Assembly: GCA_002715965.1 (NCBI GenBank)
Contig: PBAL01000029.1
Span: 60,693-124,692, forward strand
Length of the DNA: 64,000 bases
From: Verrucomicrobiales bacterium
GTDB taxonomy: Bacteria > Verrucomicrobiota > Verrucomicrobiia > Limisphaerales > JAYPXF01
Direction of reading: 5' to 3'
A program made the position numbers and the translations under genes. Numbering within the stretch: position 1 is the stretch's first letter; every line of letters begins with the position of its first letter. Below the pieces are notes generated by a model, which ran no database searches, had not been told where the DNA came from, and saw only the letters and a list, made by a program, of their open reading frames with translations. Shown piece after piece: positions 1-8,383 of this stretch.

Positions 1-58
1 TCCACGACATCAGGACTGAGGTGTCCAGTCCTCCGGAGTATGCCAAAACGATCTTCAT
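1..58 (-). CDS. argG: Argininosuccinate synthase, N-terminal fragment (runs off the window)
   Basis: Reading the minus strand from an ATG at 58 gives 19 codons to the window edge. They contain the PP-loop ATP-binding motif SGGLDTS preceded by MKIVLAY, which is the canonical start of argininosuccinate synthase. This enzyme joins citrulline and aspartate with ATP in arginine synthesis in the cytoplasm. Only the first 19 residues are visible, so identity rests on this one motif, but the motif is very characteristic of the family. It lies downstream of the dadA-like gene on the same strand, separated by a likely terminator, so it probably has its own promoter in the 164-nt gap. Confidence 0.8.
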   Translation of the reverse strand, partial: MKIVLAYSGGLDTSVLMSW

Positions 59-105
59 AAGCTTTGCTCTAGGGCGCGGGACTTAACGCGAAATGCATTT
101 TTGTG

Positions 106-131
106 AAAAGGAAAAAGCCCATTGAATAGGC
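106..131 (-). terminator. Probable intrinsic terminator after the dadA-like gene
   Basis: On the minus strand a 6-bp stem (GCCTAT/ATGGGC, one G-T pair) with a 3-nt loop at 117-131 is followed directly by TTTTTCCTTTT. It sits about 90 nt past the stop at 223 and before the argG start, the right place to end the upstream operon. Confidence 0.5.
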
Positions 132-222
132 ATCCGGCCCGTCAATCGGCGCGCTACATTACGAAACCAGAGCCACGTCGCGAAAACCGCTAATGATCGG
201 GCAAAGCGGGCAACAGACCAAT

Positions 223-1482
223 CTACCAACCTAAATATCGGCCGGGTGAAAGGAGTCGCAGGTCGAACTTCGGTGTCCGCCCACTCACGAGATCGCTGAT
301 AACCTGTCCGGTCGATGGCGCGAGGCTGAGACCGAGCATGGCGTGTCCGGTCGCGATAAGGAGATTCTTCACGGTGCGAGTTGGGCCAATGTAGGGGAGA
401 CCGTCGGGTGAACATGGTCGCAGACCGGCCCATGGTTTGATTCCTTCGAAGTGCTCGGACTTGAACTGTGGAAAATACTTCGGCGCGGCTTTGATAATGC
501 CCCGAATTCGCTGCGGATTTATTGACGTATCCAAACCGGCTATTTCCATCGTGCCTCCAAAGCGCAGGGCATTTCCCATGGGTGTCACAGCCGCGCGTGC
601 TTCGGTGAGGATTGAACATATCTTGGGAAGCTGGATGGGTTTCGACACAGTAAGGCTGTAGCCCTTCCCAGCCTGCATCGGCAAATGCAGCCCCAACGGC
701 TTGGCAAGCCCGGGCGAATACGCGCCTCCGGCCACGACGACGTAGTCTGCATCCAGCACACCAGATTGGCACTCGGCGCTGACGGTTCCATCCGCATGCT
801 GTATCCAACACTGGAAGGCATTGTTCCAAAGAACGCTTCCACCGTTCGATTTCACGAAATGAATCAATGATTGAAGAAACTGTTCCGGCCGCAGGTGGCA
901 GTCTTTGGGGAAGTAGACCGAACCTTCGATGTCCATCTCGACATCGGGATCGAGCTTGGCCGTTTCGCTGGCGGTAAGCAACTCAGCAGGGATGCCCAGT
1001 TGATTGGCATCTTCCGCAACGTGCTTTTCGACAGAGAGTGCATGACGTGTTCTGCAGAGCATTAACAAGCCATTCTTCTTCAAGCCGAATTCGAATCCCG
1101 GTTCTTTGGCTAATCGCACAAACTCTCCGCGGCTGGCCATCTGTAAATCGCGCAACAAAGGGCCTGAGGCGTCAACGTGTTCGGCTGTGGCCGATCGGAT
1201 GAAGTTCATGCCCCAGTCGGCGAGATCGAAGTCAAGGCGCGGACGGATGTAGAAAGGACTTTCGGGATCACCCATCATGCGAATGCCCATCTCGACCATT
1301 CCTGGGGCTGCGAGCGGGATAAAGTGGGACGGGACGACCATCCCGGCGTTCCCGATGGAACAGCAGTCGCGATCCGGTGCACCTCGTTCAACGACCGTCA
1401 CATCGTGACCGGCACGGAGACAGTAGTAGGCGCAGCTAAAACCAATGACGCCCCCGCCGATGATGACGACTTTTTTGCTCAT
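223..1482 (-). CDS. FAD-dependent D-amino-acid dehydrogenase, DadA type
   Basis: A 419-residue flavoprotein of the DAO superfamily. The N-terminus has the dinucleotide-binding signature GGGVIG after VVII, followed by the acidic VVERG that ends the Rossmann beta-alpha-beta unit. The C-terminal part has a WAGLRPCSPDGLPYIGP block and a GHAMLGLSLAP block, typical of D-amino-acid dehydrogenases. The ATG at 1482 is chosen because a longer open frame to 1614 would run through a palindromic repeat and add 44 unrelated residues. The neighbouring epimerase suggests the substrate is cis-4-hydroxy-D-proline or another D-imino acid; this is inference, and plain D-alanine dehydrogenase remains possible. 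The enzyme would pass electrons to the membrane respiratory chain. Confidence 0.85.
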   Translation of the reverse strand: MSKKVVIIGGGVIGFSCAYYCLRAGHDVTVVERGAPDRDCCSIGNAGMVVPSHFIPLAAPGMVEMGIRMMGDPESPFYIRPRLDFDLADWGMNFIRSATAEHVDASGPLLRDLQMASRGEFVRLAKEPGFEFGLKKNGLLMLCRTRHALSVEKHVAEDANQLGIPAELLTASETAKLDPDVEMDIEGSVYFPKDCHLRPEQFLQSLIHFVKSNGGSVLWNNAFQCWIQHADGTVSAECQSGVLDADYVVVAGGAYSPGLAKPLGLHLPMQAGKGYSLTVSKPIQLPKICSILTEARAAVTPMGNALRFGGTMEIAGLDTSINPQRIRGIIKAAPKYFPQFKSEHFEGIKPWAGLRPCSPDGLPYIGPTRTVKNLLIATGHAMLGLSLAPSTGQVISDLVSGRTPKFDLRLLSPGRYLGW

Positions 1483-1538
1483 TGTGGCTGCCAGCACGAA
1501 CGAAAGCAGAAGCCAACCCCAAGGCGTATTCGAAGATC

Positions 1539-1604
1539 GTAGTAGCGAGCGTGAGCGAGCAGATCCGGGCTCGAATCGGCCTGCTCGCTCACGCTCGCTG
1601 CTAC
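1539..1604. repeat. Palindromic REP-like element
   Basis: Two 24-nt arms (1539-1562 and 1581-1604) are inverted copies with a single mismatch, separated by 18 nt. The core GAGCGTGAGCGAGC is itself repetitive. The element lies in the 166-nt gap between the dadA-like gene and the epimerase gene. It has no T-run, so it looks more like a dispersed palindrome than a terminator, although the RNA would form a strong hairpin between the two genes. Confidence 0.75.
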
Positions 1605-1648
1605 ATTGACCCATCTATCTTCATCCGTGTCCATTTGCGGTTAAGAAC

Positions 1649-2581
1649 TCAGACGGGAATCCCCCAACAAAACGGATCCGCCTCATCAAGAATCAGCGTT
1701 GATTCTCCTGTCACGTAGGCAGTTCCTCGAATCGTTGGGATGATGTCCCCGTCGACCTTCTCCACGGACGCCTCGAACACACTTCCAGCGACACTCTCCT
1801 GACGCCAGATTTCACCTGGCTCCAACACGCCGTCTTCGTGCAGGCAGGCGACCTTCGCGCTGGTCCCCGTGCCACATGGCGAACGGTCATACGCACCTCC
1901 GGGACATTGGACAAAGCTGCGGCTGTCGTTGGCGCTGTCGACTGGCGGGCCGAACAACTCGATGTGATCCACCTCTGAGGCATGCGGCACAGAATCCAGC
2001 GCATTGACTGCACGACGAATGGCCCACGAGATCGACGCGAGTTCTGCCTGATTGGCGACGCGAATTTCAGGCTCGGGCACCTTGGTGAGAAAGAACCAAT
2101 TACCTCCCCACGCAATGTCACCCGTCACTTCGCCCAGCCCTGGAACGTCAACTCGCACGTCCTTGCTCGATCGATACGCAGGAACGTTTTTCAGGCTGAC
2201 TTCCTTTTCGCCATGAAGCGTGGCGGTGACGATTCCGACGGGCGTTTCGATGCGGTGTTCGCCTTCACCGATCCTGCCCATGTGGCGGAGTGTCACCAGA
2301 AGGCCAATGGTTCCGTGGCCACACATGTTCAGGAAACCGACGTTGTTGAAAAAGATCACGCCCGCGGCACAACTCGGATCGGTTGGCTCAACGAGCGCCG
2401 CACCGACTACGACATCTGAGCCTCGTGGTTCGTTGACTACTGCCGATCTGAGCCGGTCGTGTTCCTTGGCGAAAAAGTCGCGTCGTTTGGAAAGTGAACC
2501 CTTTCCCAGATCTGGCAGTCCGTCGATGATCAGACGCGTTGGTTCACCTCCCGTGTGCGAATCAATGACCCTGACCCTCAT
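1649..2581 (-). CDS. 4-hydroxyproline 2-epimerase / proline racemase family
   Basis: A 310-residue member of the proline racemase family, starting at MRVRVIDSHTGGEPTR, the family's usual N-terminus. Both catalytic cysteines are present, in NMCGHGTIG and SPCGTGTSA. This marks a true racemase or epimerase and argues against trans-3-hydroxyproline dehydratase, which has Thr at one of these positions. The enzyme would interconvert trans-4-hydroxy-L-proline and cis-4-hydroxy-D-proline (or L/D-proline) in the cytoplasm. Downstream on the same strand lies a D-amino-acid dehydrogenase, the next step of the hydroxyproline pathway. Substrate choice between hydroxyproline and proline cannot be settled from these motifs. 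The GNAT gene ends 14 nt upstream. Confidence 0.88.
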   Translation of the reverse strand: MRVRVIDSHTGGEPTRLIIDGLPDLGKGSLSKRRDFFAKEHDRLRSAVVNEPRGSDVVVGAALVEPTDPSCAAGVIFFNNVGFLNMCGHGTIGLLVTLRHMGRIGEGEHRIETPVGIVTATLHGEKEVSLKNVPAYRSSKDVRVDVPGLGEVTGDIAWGGNWFFLTKVPEPEIRVANQAELASISWAIRRAVNALDSVPHASEVDHIELFGPPVDSANDSRSFVQCPGGAYDRSPCGTGTSAKVACLHEDGVLEPGEIWRQESVAGSVFEASVEKVDGDIIPTIRGTAYVTGESTLILDEADPFCWGIPV

Positions 2582-2595
2582 CCTTAAAAGCGAAA

Positions 2596-3096
2596 TCAGG
2601 CCTCCCGGCCCTTGGCCCATCGCCAGGCCACTCCATCCTCGATATTTTCCACCTCGCCTTCGCAGACGAATCCCAGGTGCTCAAGGATGTGCGCGGATGT
2701 CGTTTCCTCCGGTTGAGTGTGGGCGACGACACGATTCATGCCGGGCCGGCTGAGCGCGAGTGAGACGAGTTGGTTGGCCATGGCCGTTGCATAGCCTTTG
2801 CCTTCGAATTGAGGAAACGTGAAATAGGCCAGCTCAACTTCACCTTCTTCACTCGGCGGAGACTTGAAGCTGCAGGTGCCGACAATGCCATTCATCGCAG
2901 GATCAAAGGCCAGATAGCCAACCCACGGGGGCGAGGCATTTGCCGATTCCTGCAATTGGCGCGACTGCACCAGGATGTCGACGATCAGGTGGTGAAACTC
3001 CTGACTCTCAATCGTCCCCTTGTCCATGTTCTCCCGCGCATTGTGCTCCAGCCAGTCCAAGTTGGGCCGGTCCAGAGGAATGAGCTGGAGTTGCAT
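2596..3096 (-). CDS. GNAT-family N-acetyltransferase
   Basis: A 166-residue protein with the acetyl-CoA binding motif QFEGKGYATAMA (Q-x-x-G-x-G) at about residues 95-106, preceded by VELAYF and followed by HILEHLGFVCEG, the standard RimJ/RimL-like layout. The acceptor is unknown. The gene is 9 nt downstream of the GlcD-like oxidase and 14 nt upstream of the epimerase, so the three are probably co-transcribed. It may acetylate an amino acid or small molecule of that pathway, but nothing in the sequence shows this. Confidence 0.8.
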   Translation of the reverse strand: MQLQLIPLDRPNLDWLEHNARENMDKGTIESQEFHHLIVDILVQSRQLQESANASPPWVGYLAFDPAMNGIVGTCSFKSPPSEEGEVELAYFTFPQFEGKGYATAMANQLVSLALSRPGMNRVVAHTQPEETTSAHILEHLGFVCEGEVENIEDGVAWRWAKGREA

Positions 3097-3105
3097 GCGA
3101 GAATC

Positions 3106-4485
3106 CTAGACGAATTTCCCCGGATTTAAAATGCCTTTGGGATCGAGCGCTTTCTTGATGCGGGCGTGAAGATCCCGGACCTCCGCGGACGCGGCCAGCT
3201 CCCACCAAGGTTTCTTGGCCAGCCCGATGCCGTGCTCGCCGGTGACCACTCCACCCCATTTGATCACTTGTTTGAACAGCTCATCAAGGCAGGCATCACT
3301 GCGTTCCTGCGCGCCGGGCTCATCAAAATCCACCATCACGTTCACGTGTATGTTTCCATCACCCGCATGGCCGAAACACGCGACCGGAAGACCGTGTTTG
3401 CGCTGAAGACGTGTGGCGAACGCAAACAACTTTTCAAGACACCCGCGGGGAACGGTGATGTCCTCGTTAAGTTTCGTCAGGCCGGTGTCGCGAAGGCTGT
3501 ATGAGAACTCGCGCCGCAATTGCCAGATTGCCTCACAAGCCGTTTCGCCCTGGGCGCGCTTTACGAAGCGAACATTGTCGTTGCGAATCAGTTTTTCAAT
3601 CTGACGCAATTCGCTGCGAACCGATTTTTCCTGCCCGTCGAGTTCAACGATGAGATGCGCATCGCAGCCGGCGAAGAGACTGCTTCTCGTTCGTTTCTCA
3701 GCAGCTCGGAGTGTGAAGTTGTCGGCAATCTCCAAGGCACTTGGAAGGAACCCTGAGCGAAAGATCGTCTCGAGCGCATTCACTGCGGATTTCGTCTGGG
3801 AAAAGCCAACGCTCAACGCAGCACGGTATGGAGGCAGCGGAAGCAGCTTAAGAGTGATTTCCGTCACGATCCCAAGCAACCCCTCTGAACCAACGAACAT
3901 GCGATGCAGGTCGAATCCGGTCTTGTTCTTGTGCGTGCGACTGCCAGTGCGAACGATCGTTCCGTCAGACAAAACGATTTCGAGGCCGAGCACGTAGTCT
4001 CGGGTGACTCCATACTTCAGACAGCGCGGCCCGCCGGCATTGGTGGCCACGTTTCCGCCGATGCTGCAATCGGCACGGCTGGCGGGATCTGGCGGATAAT
4101 AGAGTTTCTTGGCAGCTGCCTTGGATTGCAGGTCCGCCGTAATCGCACCGGGCTGAACCACGGCAACAAAGTCACGTTCGTTGATTTCCTTGATCCGTTT
4201 CATCCGGGCCACGGAAAGCGCGACGCCTCCCTTCACGGGCACACAGCCGCCGACGTATCCGTGGCCAGCACCACGTGGCGTCACCGGAATGCGATGCTGG
4301 TGCGCAAACTCAAGTATCTTCGAAACGGTGTTGACGGACCTGGGGAGCGCAACCGCGTCGGGCATCGCGCTGGCGAACCATTTGTCACCGGAATGAGCTT
4401 CAGCGGATTTCTGATCCAAGCGTAGTTCACCCCTGGGAAGGAGGGATTGCAATTGCTTGAGTTGGGCGAGTCGCTTGGGGCTCAT
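3106..4485 (-). CDS. FAD-linked oxidase, GlcD / D-lactate dehydrogenase type
   Basis: A 459-residue vanillyl-alcohol-oxidase-superfamily flavoprotein. The PCMH-type FAD domain is recognisable from VTPRGAGHGYVGG near residue 70 and from SIGGNVATNAGGPRCLKYG near 140. The C-terminal FAD-oxidase C domain ends with CFGHAGDGNIHVN, GEHGIGLAKK and a DPKGILNPGK tail. These are hallmarks of glycolate oxidase subunit GlcD and D-2-hydroxy-acid dehydrogenases. No GlcE or GlcF gene is adjacent, so a stand-alone D-lactate or D-2-hydroxyacid dehydrogenase is more likely than glycolate oxidase. Its ATG overlaps the DUF2007 gene by 4 nt, implying translational coupling. Confidence 0.85.
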   Translation of the reverse strand: MSPKRLAQLKQLQSLLPRGELRLDQKSAEAHSGDKWFASAMPDAVALPRSVNTVSKILEFAHQHRIPVTPRGAGHGYVGGCVPVKGGVALSVARMKRIKEINERDFVAVVQPGAITADLQSKAAAKKLYYPPDPASRADCSIGGNVATNAGGPRCLKYGVTRDYVLGLEIVLSDGTIVRTGSRTHKNKTGFDLHRMFVGSEGLLGIVTEITLKLLPLPPYRAALSVGFSQTKSAVNALETIFRSGFLPSALEIADNFTLRAAEKRTRSSLFAGCDAHLIVELDGQEKSVRSELRQIEKLIRNDNVRFVKRAQGETACEAIWQLRREFSYSLRDTGLTKLNEDITVPRGCLEKLFAFATRLQRKHGLPVACFGHAGDGNIHVNVMVDFDEPGAQERSDACLDELFKQVIKWGGVVTGEHGIGLAKKPWWELAASAEVRDLHARIKKALDPKGILNPGKFV

Positions 4486-4685
4486 TTGGGGAGTTCATCC
4501 AACCCCAAGACCTCCATGGCACGGTCCTTGTCTGCTTCTGCCACCTGAACGCGCACGCCCGAAAGCACAGGCATGGGGGAGTTGGCTTCCGGAATGAAGG
4601 CGCCAATCTCGGCCTGCTCGAGCTGATTCTTGACCAGTTCGGCATCGATCGGATCACGGGTCTTATGAACGGTGACGAAGTCCAT
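4482..4685 (-). CDS. DUF2007 small protein (putative signal-transducing)
   Basis: A 67-residue protein of the DUF2007 type: VTVHKTRDPIDAELVKNQLE followed by a second half with VQVAEADKDRAMEVL. The fold is a small alpha-beta domain related to PII-like proteins; function is unknown. It sits 2 nt after the PIN-TRAM gene and overlaps the next start codon by 4 nt, so it belongs to the same transcript as both. Confidence 0.75.
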   Translation of the reverse strand: MDFVTVHKTRDPIDAELVKNQLEQAEIGAFIPEANSPMPVLSGVRVQVAEADKDRAMEVLGLDELPK

Positions 4686-4687
4686 GC

Positions 4688-5704
4688 TCAGTCTTTGATT
4701 TCGGCAAAGATCATGGTGCCGGTGGCGTTCTGGAGAAGTCTGCCCACTTCGACACTCACCTCCTTGCCCACTCGATCGTTGCCGCCATTGACGACGATCA
4801 TCGTGCCATCGTTTAGATAGCCAACACCCTGCCCCTTGTCCCTGCCTTGCTTGGCGATTCGAACTCTCAGACGTTCACCGGGAAGAATTACGGGCTTCAG
4901 CGCGCTCGCCAATTCATTGATATTGACGTGTCGAATCCGCCGCAACTCAGCAATTTTGCCAAGGTTGTAGTCGTTGGTGTAAAGGGTGGCGCGGAGCATT
5001 TTGGCCAAAACAACGAGTTTTTCATCGACTGACGGTGCATCCACGTCCTGCTCATAGACCTTCACCTCGTTGTAGACGTTCTTCTGGATGCGGCTGAGCA
5101 TGTCCAGCCCGCGACGGCCGCGTTCACGCCTCACCGAGTCGGAGGAATCCGCTACGGTCTGGATTTCCCGAAGAACGAATTCCGGAACGATCAAGATCCC
5201 CTCCACGAAACGCGCATCAATCAGATCCGCGATGCGGCCGTCGATGATCACGCTGGTATCCAACAGCAGATGATCCTCGCTCTTGTCCTGCGGCGAGAAT
5301 CGCACATACGGTATGATCAGTGAGAAATCGTCTTTGTTGCTTCGCATCGCCATCACCATGCCGATGTAGCTGAAGCCGATGAACAGGCACAGGCGGATGA
5401 GCCAGCGGACAGGGTATTCATCGACGTAAACAAACAGCTCCGAACGGTCGACCAGCCAGGCAATCATAGTGCCCAGCACCAAGCCAAAAGTAGCCGCAGA
5501 GAATGCGCGCAACGAAAGACCTTTGAGCATCTCATCAAACGCGATCAGGAGGCCACCAAAGCCAAAACCGATCAGGATGCCAAACACACTTGGAGGCGCG
5601 TCCAGTGCCGGGTGATGAATCAATTCAGGCTGTACCTGGCTGATTGCGTATCCCGCCAAGATACACAAACTCAGGAACAATCCGCGTATGGCAACCAAAG
5701 ACAT
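4688..5704 (-). CDS. PIN-TRAM domain membrane protein (YacL-like)
   Basis: A 338-residue protein with four predicted membrane segments in the first ~125 residues, a PIN-like ribonuclease domain beginning LLDTSVIIDGRIADL (about 148), and a C-terminal TRAM domain (about 270-335). The PIN acidic residues D in LDTS, D in IIDGR, E in VLREIQ and D in TNDYNLG are kept. This is the layout of Bacillus YacL and its many bacterial relatives, thought to be membrane-tethered RNA-binding nucleases. It is the first gene of the minus-strand operon and is divergent from the zinc-ribbon gene across a 180-nt gap that must hold both promoters. Confidence 0.85.
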   Translation of the reverse strand: MSLVAIRGLFLSLCILAGYAISQVQPELIHHPALDAPPSVFGILIGFGFGGLLIAFDEMLKGLSLRAFSAATFGLVLGTMIAWLVDRSELFVYVDEYPVRWLIRLCLFIGFSYIGMVMAMRSNKDDFSLIIPYVRFSPQDKSEDHLLLDTSVIIDGRIADLIDARFVEGILIVPEFVLREIQTVADSSDSVRRERGRRGLDMLSRIQKNVYNEVKVYEQDVDAPSVDEKLVVLAKMLRATLYTNDYNLGKIAELRRIRHVNINELASALKPVILPGERLRVRIAKQGRDKGQGVGYLNDGTMIVVNGGNDRVGKEVSVEVGRLLQNATGTMIFAEIKD

Positions 5705-5884
5705 GTCGTTTTCCCCCGGCCACAGCAGCCAAGTGGTTTGAGGTTAGCGTCAGTTGTCCCTGGCGGCAATACATTGGTGCAAAGCACACTCGTTTATGAA
5801 CTGCCTCCTCGCTTGTTCAGAAGACTGTTTCGGAGATTTGGGTTGGCGCGAACGAGGATTTTCTTACGATTCCACTCCTTGCGT

Positions 5885-6625
5885 ATGGCAGAGAGTCTGC
5901 AGCGAATGCCCTGCCCCGAGTGCGGGAAGAAGATCATGTTCGGCATGGAAGACGTCGGATCGGATGCATTCTGCCCGCACTGCGATACGCCCGTGGTCCT
6001 GCGCGCGCCGGGAGCCGGACCTGCGCCTCCGCCCAAACCGAGGACCGGCCCGCCGATGGTGCAGTTGATCGGAATTCCAGCCGGGATCTTTGTGGTCGTA
6101 TTTTCATTGATTGCGGGTGTGGGCCTGTTGAAGCGTTCAGAAGCCAAGAAAGGCGAAGAGGAAAAGGCCGCCAACATGTCCGACGAGGAATGGCTGGCCC
6201 AAAAGAAACGAGAAGCCCGGGAACCTGAAAAGAAGAAGAAAGCCAAGAAGAAAGCCAAGAAGACGGTTCCCATGCTCAAGGGATACAAGCGCCCACTCAA
6301 TACCGTCACCAAGAAGGAGATCAAGTGGACCAATCCAACCAAACGGGACTCAGGCTCACCGGTGCAGTTGATGGGACACATGATTGAGAACGCCGAATCC
6401 GGCAACCTCACTTTCGTGGTCGGCATGGTACAGAATCACACCGATCAACAGCTCTTCGATGTGGAGGCGTTCTTCGATCTTTACGATAAAGGCGGCAAAA
6501 AGGTCGGCGACACCAAAGACTACATGGGCATCCTCGCACCGAAGGCAAAATGGGAACTCCGTGCCACTGTTTTTCAACGAAACGTGAAGTCCGCCAAGTT
6601 GCGAAAGCTCGTTGCGGACAAGTAG
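5885..6625 (+). CDS. Zinc-ribbon membrane-anchored protein with FxLYD-like C-terminus
   Basis: A 246-residue protein starting at MAESLQRMPCPECGKK. An N-terminal CPxC...CPHC zinc ribbon (about residues 9-32) is followed by a proline-rich stretch, one membrane helix (about 58-80) and a long Lys/Glu/Ala-rich segment. The C-terminal domain (about 160-240) has VVGMVQNHTDQQLFDVEAFFDLYD, with the Phe-x-Leu-Tyr-Asp pattern of the FxLYD domain. Function is unknown; the layout suggests a cytoplasmic ribbon and an outside domain. The ATG at 5885 is preferred over upstream frames because those residues are of low complexity and overlap the divergent gene. hemL follows 29 nt later. Confidence 0.7.
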   Translation: MAESLQRMPCPECGKKIMFGMEDVGSDAFCPHCDTPVVLRAPGAGPAPPPKPRTGPPMVQLIGIPAGIFVVVFSLIAGVGLLKRSEAKKGEEEKAANMSDEEWLAQKKREAREPEKKKKAKKKAKKTVPMLKGYKRPLNTVTKKEIKWTNPTKRDSGSPVQLMGHMIENAESGNLTFVVGMVQNHTDQQLFDVEAFFDLYDKGGKKVGDTKDYMGILAPKAKWELRATVFQRNVKSAKLRKLVADK

Positions 6626-6654
6626 CGTTCCGGCGCGCCTTCAATCCAGCACTC

Positions 6655-7941
6655 ATGATCTGCACCGAAAAATCCGACGCCCTGTTCGCCGAATCCCTGA
6701 AACACATTCCCGGTGGGGTAAATTCTCCTGTCCGAGCTTTCCGGGCAGTTAGCGGGAAGCCGTTTTTTGTCGATCGAGCCAAGGGAGCACAAGTCTGGGA
6801 CGTGGACGGAAACGAATACGTGGATTACGTCGGCACATGGGGACCGGCGATCCACGGACACGCCTTTGAGCCGATCATCTCGGCGGTTCGGGAAGCCGCA
6901 ACGAGTGGAACGAGTTTCGGAATCCCCAATCCCTTCGAAGTGGAAATGGCGCAACTCATCAAGACGTTCTTCCCCAGCATCGAAAAGGTGCGAATGGTCA
7001 ATTCGGGCACCGAAGCGTGTATGAGCGCGATTCGCGTGGCGCGTGGTTTCACCAAGCGGGACAAGATCATCAAGTTCGACGGATGTTATCATGGCCACCA
7101 TGATTCCCTGCTGGTGAAAGCCGGATCCGGCGCATTGACCTTTGGGAGCCCGGACAGCGCGGGCGTCCCAGCCGAGTTCACGCAACACACAATCGTCATC
7201 CCCTTCAATGACGAAGCTGCGGTGAAAAAAGTATTCGAAGCCAACCAAGGCCAGATTGCCGGGGTGATTCTGGAACCGGTGATTGGGAATGCCGGAGTGA
7301 TTCTACCGAAAGATGGCTTCCTCGAATTGCTGCGCGAACTATGCAGCGCGAACGACTCCCTCCTCATCTTTGACGAAGTGATGACGGGCTTTCGAGTCGC
7401 GCGTGGAGGGACGCAGGAGCGATTTGGAATCAAGCCGGATCTCACCTGTCTTGGGAAAATCATCGGAGGAGGATTGCCGGTAGGCGCGTTCGGTGGCCGC
7501 GCAGACGTAATGTCCTGCCTCGCACCTGAAGGCCCTGTTTATCAAGCCGGAACATTGAGCGGCAACCCGTTGGCGATGGCCGCGGGCATTGCAGCGCTCA
7601 AGTCACTTGAATCGGGTGAAGCTCACGAGAAACTCGAAGCACTCGGCGCACAACTCGAAGAAGGCATGCGCGGCGCGGCAAAGGAAGCTGGCATCCCAGT
7701 GACCTACCAACGCTGTGGTTCGATGTTCTGCGGCTACTTTGGAAATCACACGGTTCATAGTCTCGATGACGCGATGAAGTGTGACCGCGATCAGTTTGCG
7801 AAGTATTTCCATGGCATGCTTCAGGAAGGCGTGTATGTCGCACCTTCGCAATTTGAAGCCGGTTTTCTTTCCACCGCGCACGGCGACGCGGAGATCGAAA
7901 AGACGGTCAACGCTGCGACCAAGATATTAAAGTCTCTCTGA
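6655..7941 (+). CDS. hemL: Glutamate-1-semialdehyde 2,1-aminomutase
   Basis: A 428-residue class III aminotransferase making 5-aminolevulinate from glutamate-1-semialdehyde by the C5 route. The start MICTEKSDALFAESLKHIPG and the next block GGVNSPVRAF are diagnostic. The PLP lysine is in LGKIIGGGLPVGAFGG (about residue 267), and NSGTEACMSAIRVARG and GCYHGHHD provide cofactor contacts. Length is normal. The gene opens a plus-strand row of conserved genes; ruvX begins 5 nt after the stop, so the two are probably one transcript. Confidence 0.97.
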   Translation: MICTEKSDALFAESLKHIPGGVNSPVRAFRAVSGKPFFVDRAKGAQVWDVDGNEYVDYVGTWGPAIHGHAFEPIISAVREAATSGTSFGIPNPFEVEMAQLIKTFFPSIEKVRMVNSGTEACMSAIRVARGFTKRDKIIKFDGCYHGHHDSLLVKAGSGALTFGSPDSAGVPAEFTQHTIVIPFNDEAAVKKVFEANQGQIAGVILEPVIGNAGVILPKDGFLELLRELCSANDSLLIFDEVMTGFRVARGGTQERFGIKPDLTCLGKIIGGGLPVGAFGGRADVMSCLAPEGPVYQAGTLSGNPLAMAAGIAALKSLESGEAHEKLEALGAQLEEGMRGAAKEAGIPVTYQRCGSMFCGYFGNHTVHSLDDAMKCDRDQFAKYFHGMLQEGVYVAPSQFEAGFLSTAHGDAEIEKTVNAATKILKSL

Positions 7942-7946
7942 GTGCC

Positions 7947-8360
7947 ATGCGCGTTCTTGGACTCGATTACGGAAGCAAACGCGTCGGTGTGGCCGTGAGC
8001 GACGAGTTGAAGATGATTGCGCAACCACTGGAATTCATCCCTGCCAAACCGTTCGAGGAATTCATTGTGCGTTTGAAGGAAGTACTTTCCCAGAAATGTG
8101 TCGAATCAATCGTGATCGGCATGCCGCGAAACATGGACGGCAGTTACGGACCATCGGCTGAAGCCGCAAGGGCATTTGCAGAGAAGATTCAGGCTGAAAT
8201 CAAACAACCCATCCGCACTTGGGACGAGCGCCTGACCAGCGTCGAGGCCAATCGTGCACTCATCGCCGGCAACGTGCGCCGGGAGAAGCGCAAGGAGAAG
8301 GTGGATGCCATGGCGGCTGCGATACTATTGCAGAGCTTTTTGGATGCGAACGAGGCTTAA
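7947..8360 (+). CDS. ruvX: RuvX/YqgF family putative Holliday junction resolvase
   Basis: A 137-residue RNase-H-fold protein. LGLDYGSKRVGVAVSD carries the first catalytic Asp, VIGMPRNMDGS the glycine-rich loop, and WDERLTSVEA the family's signature. Related proteins act on pre-16S rRNA ends or on DNA junctions; which applies here cannot be told. It starts 5 nt after hemL and 23 nt before truA. Confidence 0.93.
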   Translation: MRVLGLDYGSKRVGVAVSDELKMIAQPLEFIPAKPFEEFIVRLKEVLSQKCVESIVIGMPRNMDGSYGPSAEAARAFAEKIQAEIKQPIRTWDERLTSVEANRALIAGNVRREKRKEKVDAMAAAILLQSFLDANEA

Positions 8361-8383
8361 GCCCAATAGGACGTGTAAGACCT

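Noticed and set aside
12..32. Hairpin AGGACTG...CAGTCCT at the window start
   Set aside because: It lies inside the coding sequence of the argG N-terminus (GGLDTSVL), so it is coding and has no T-run.
83..829. 248-residue minus-strand frame near the window start
   Set aside because: Arg/Cys-rich shadow of the dadA-like gene in another frame.
1483..1614. 44-residue N-terminal extension of the dadA-like gene
   Set aside because: The extra residues run through the palindromic repeat; the Rossmann motif starts right after the ATG at 1482.
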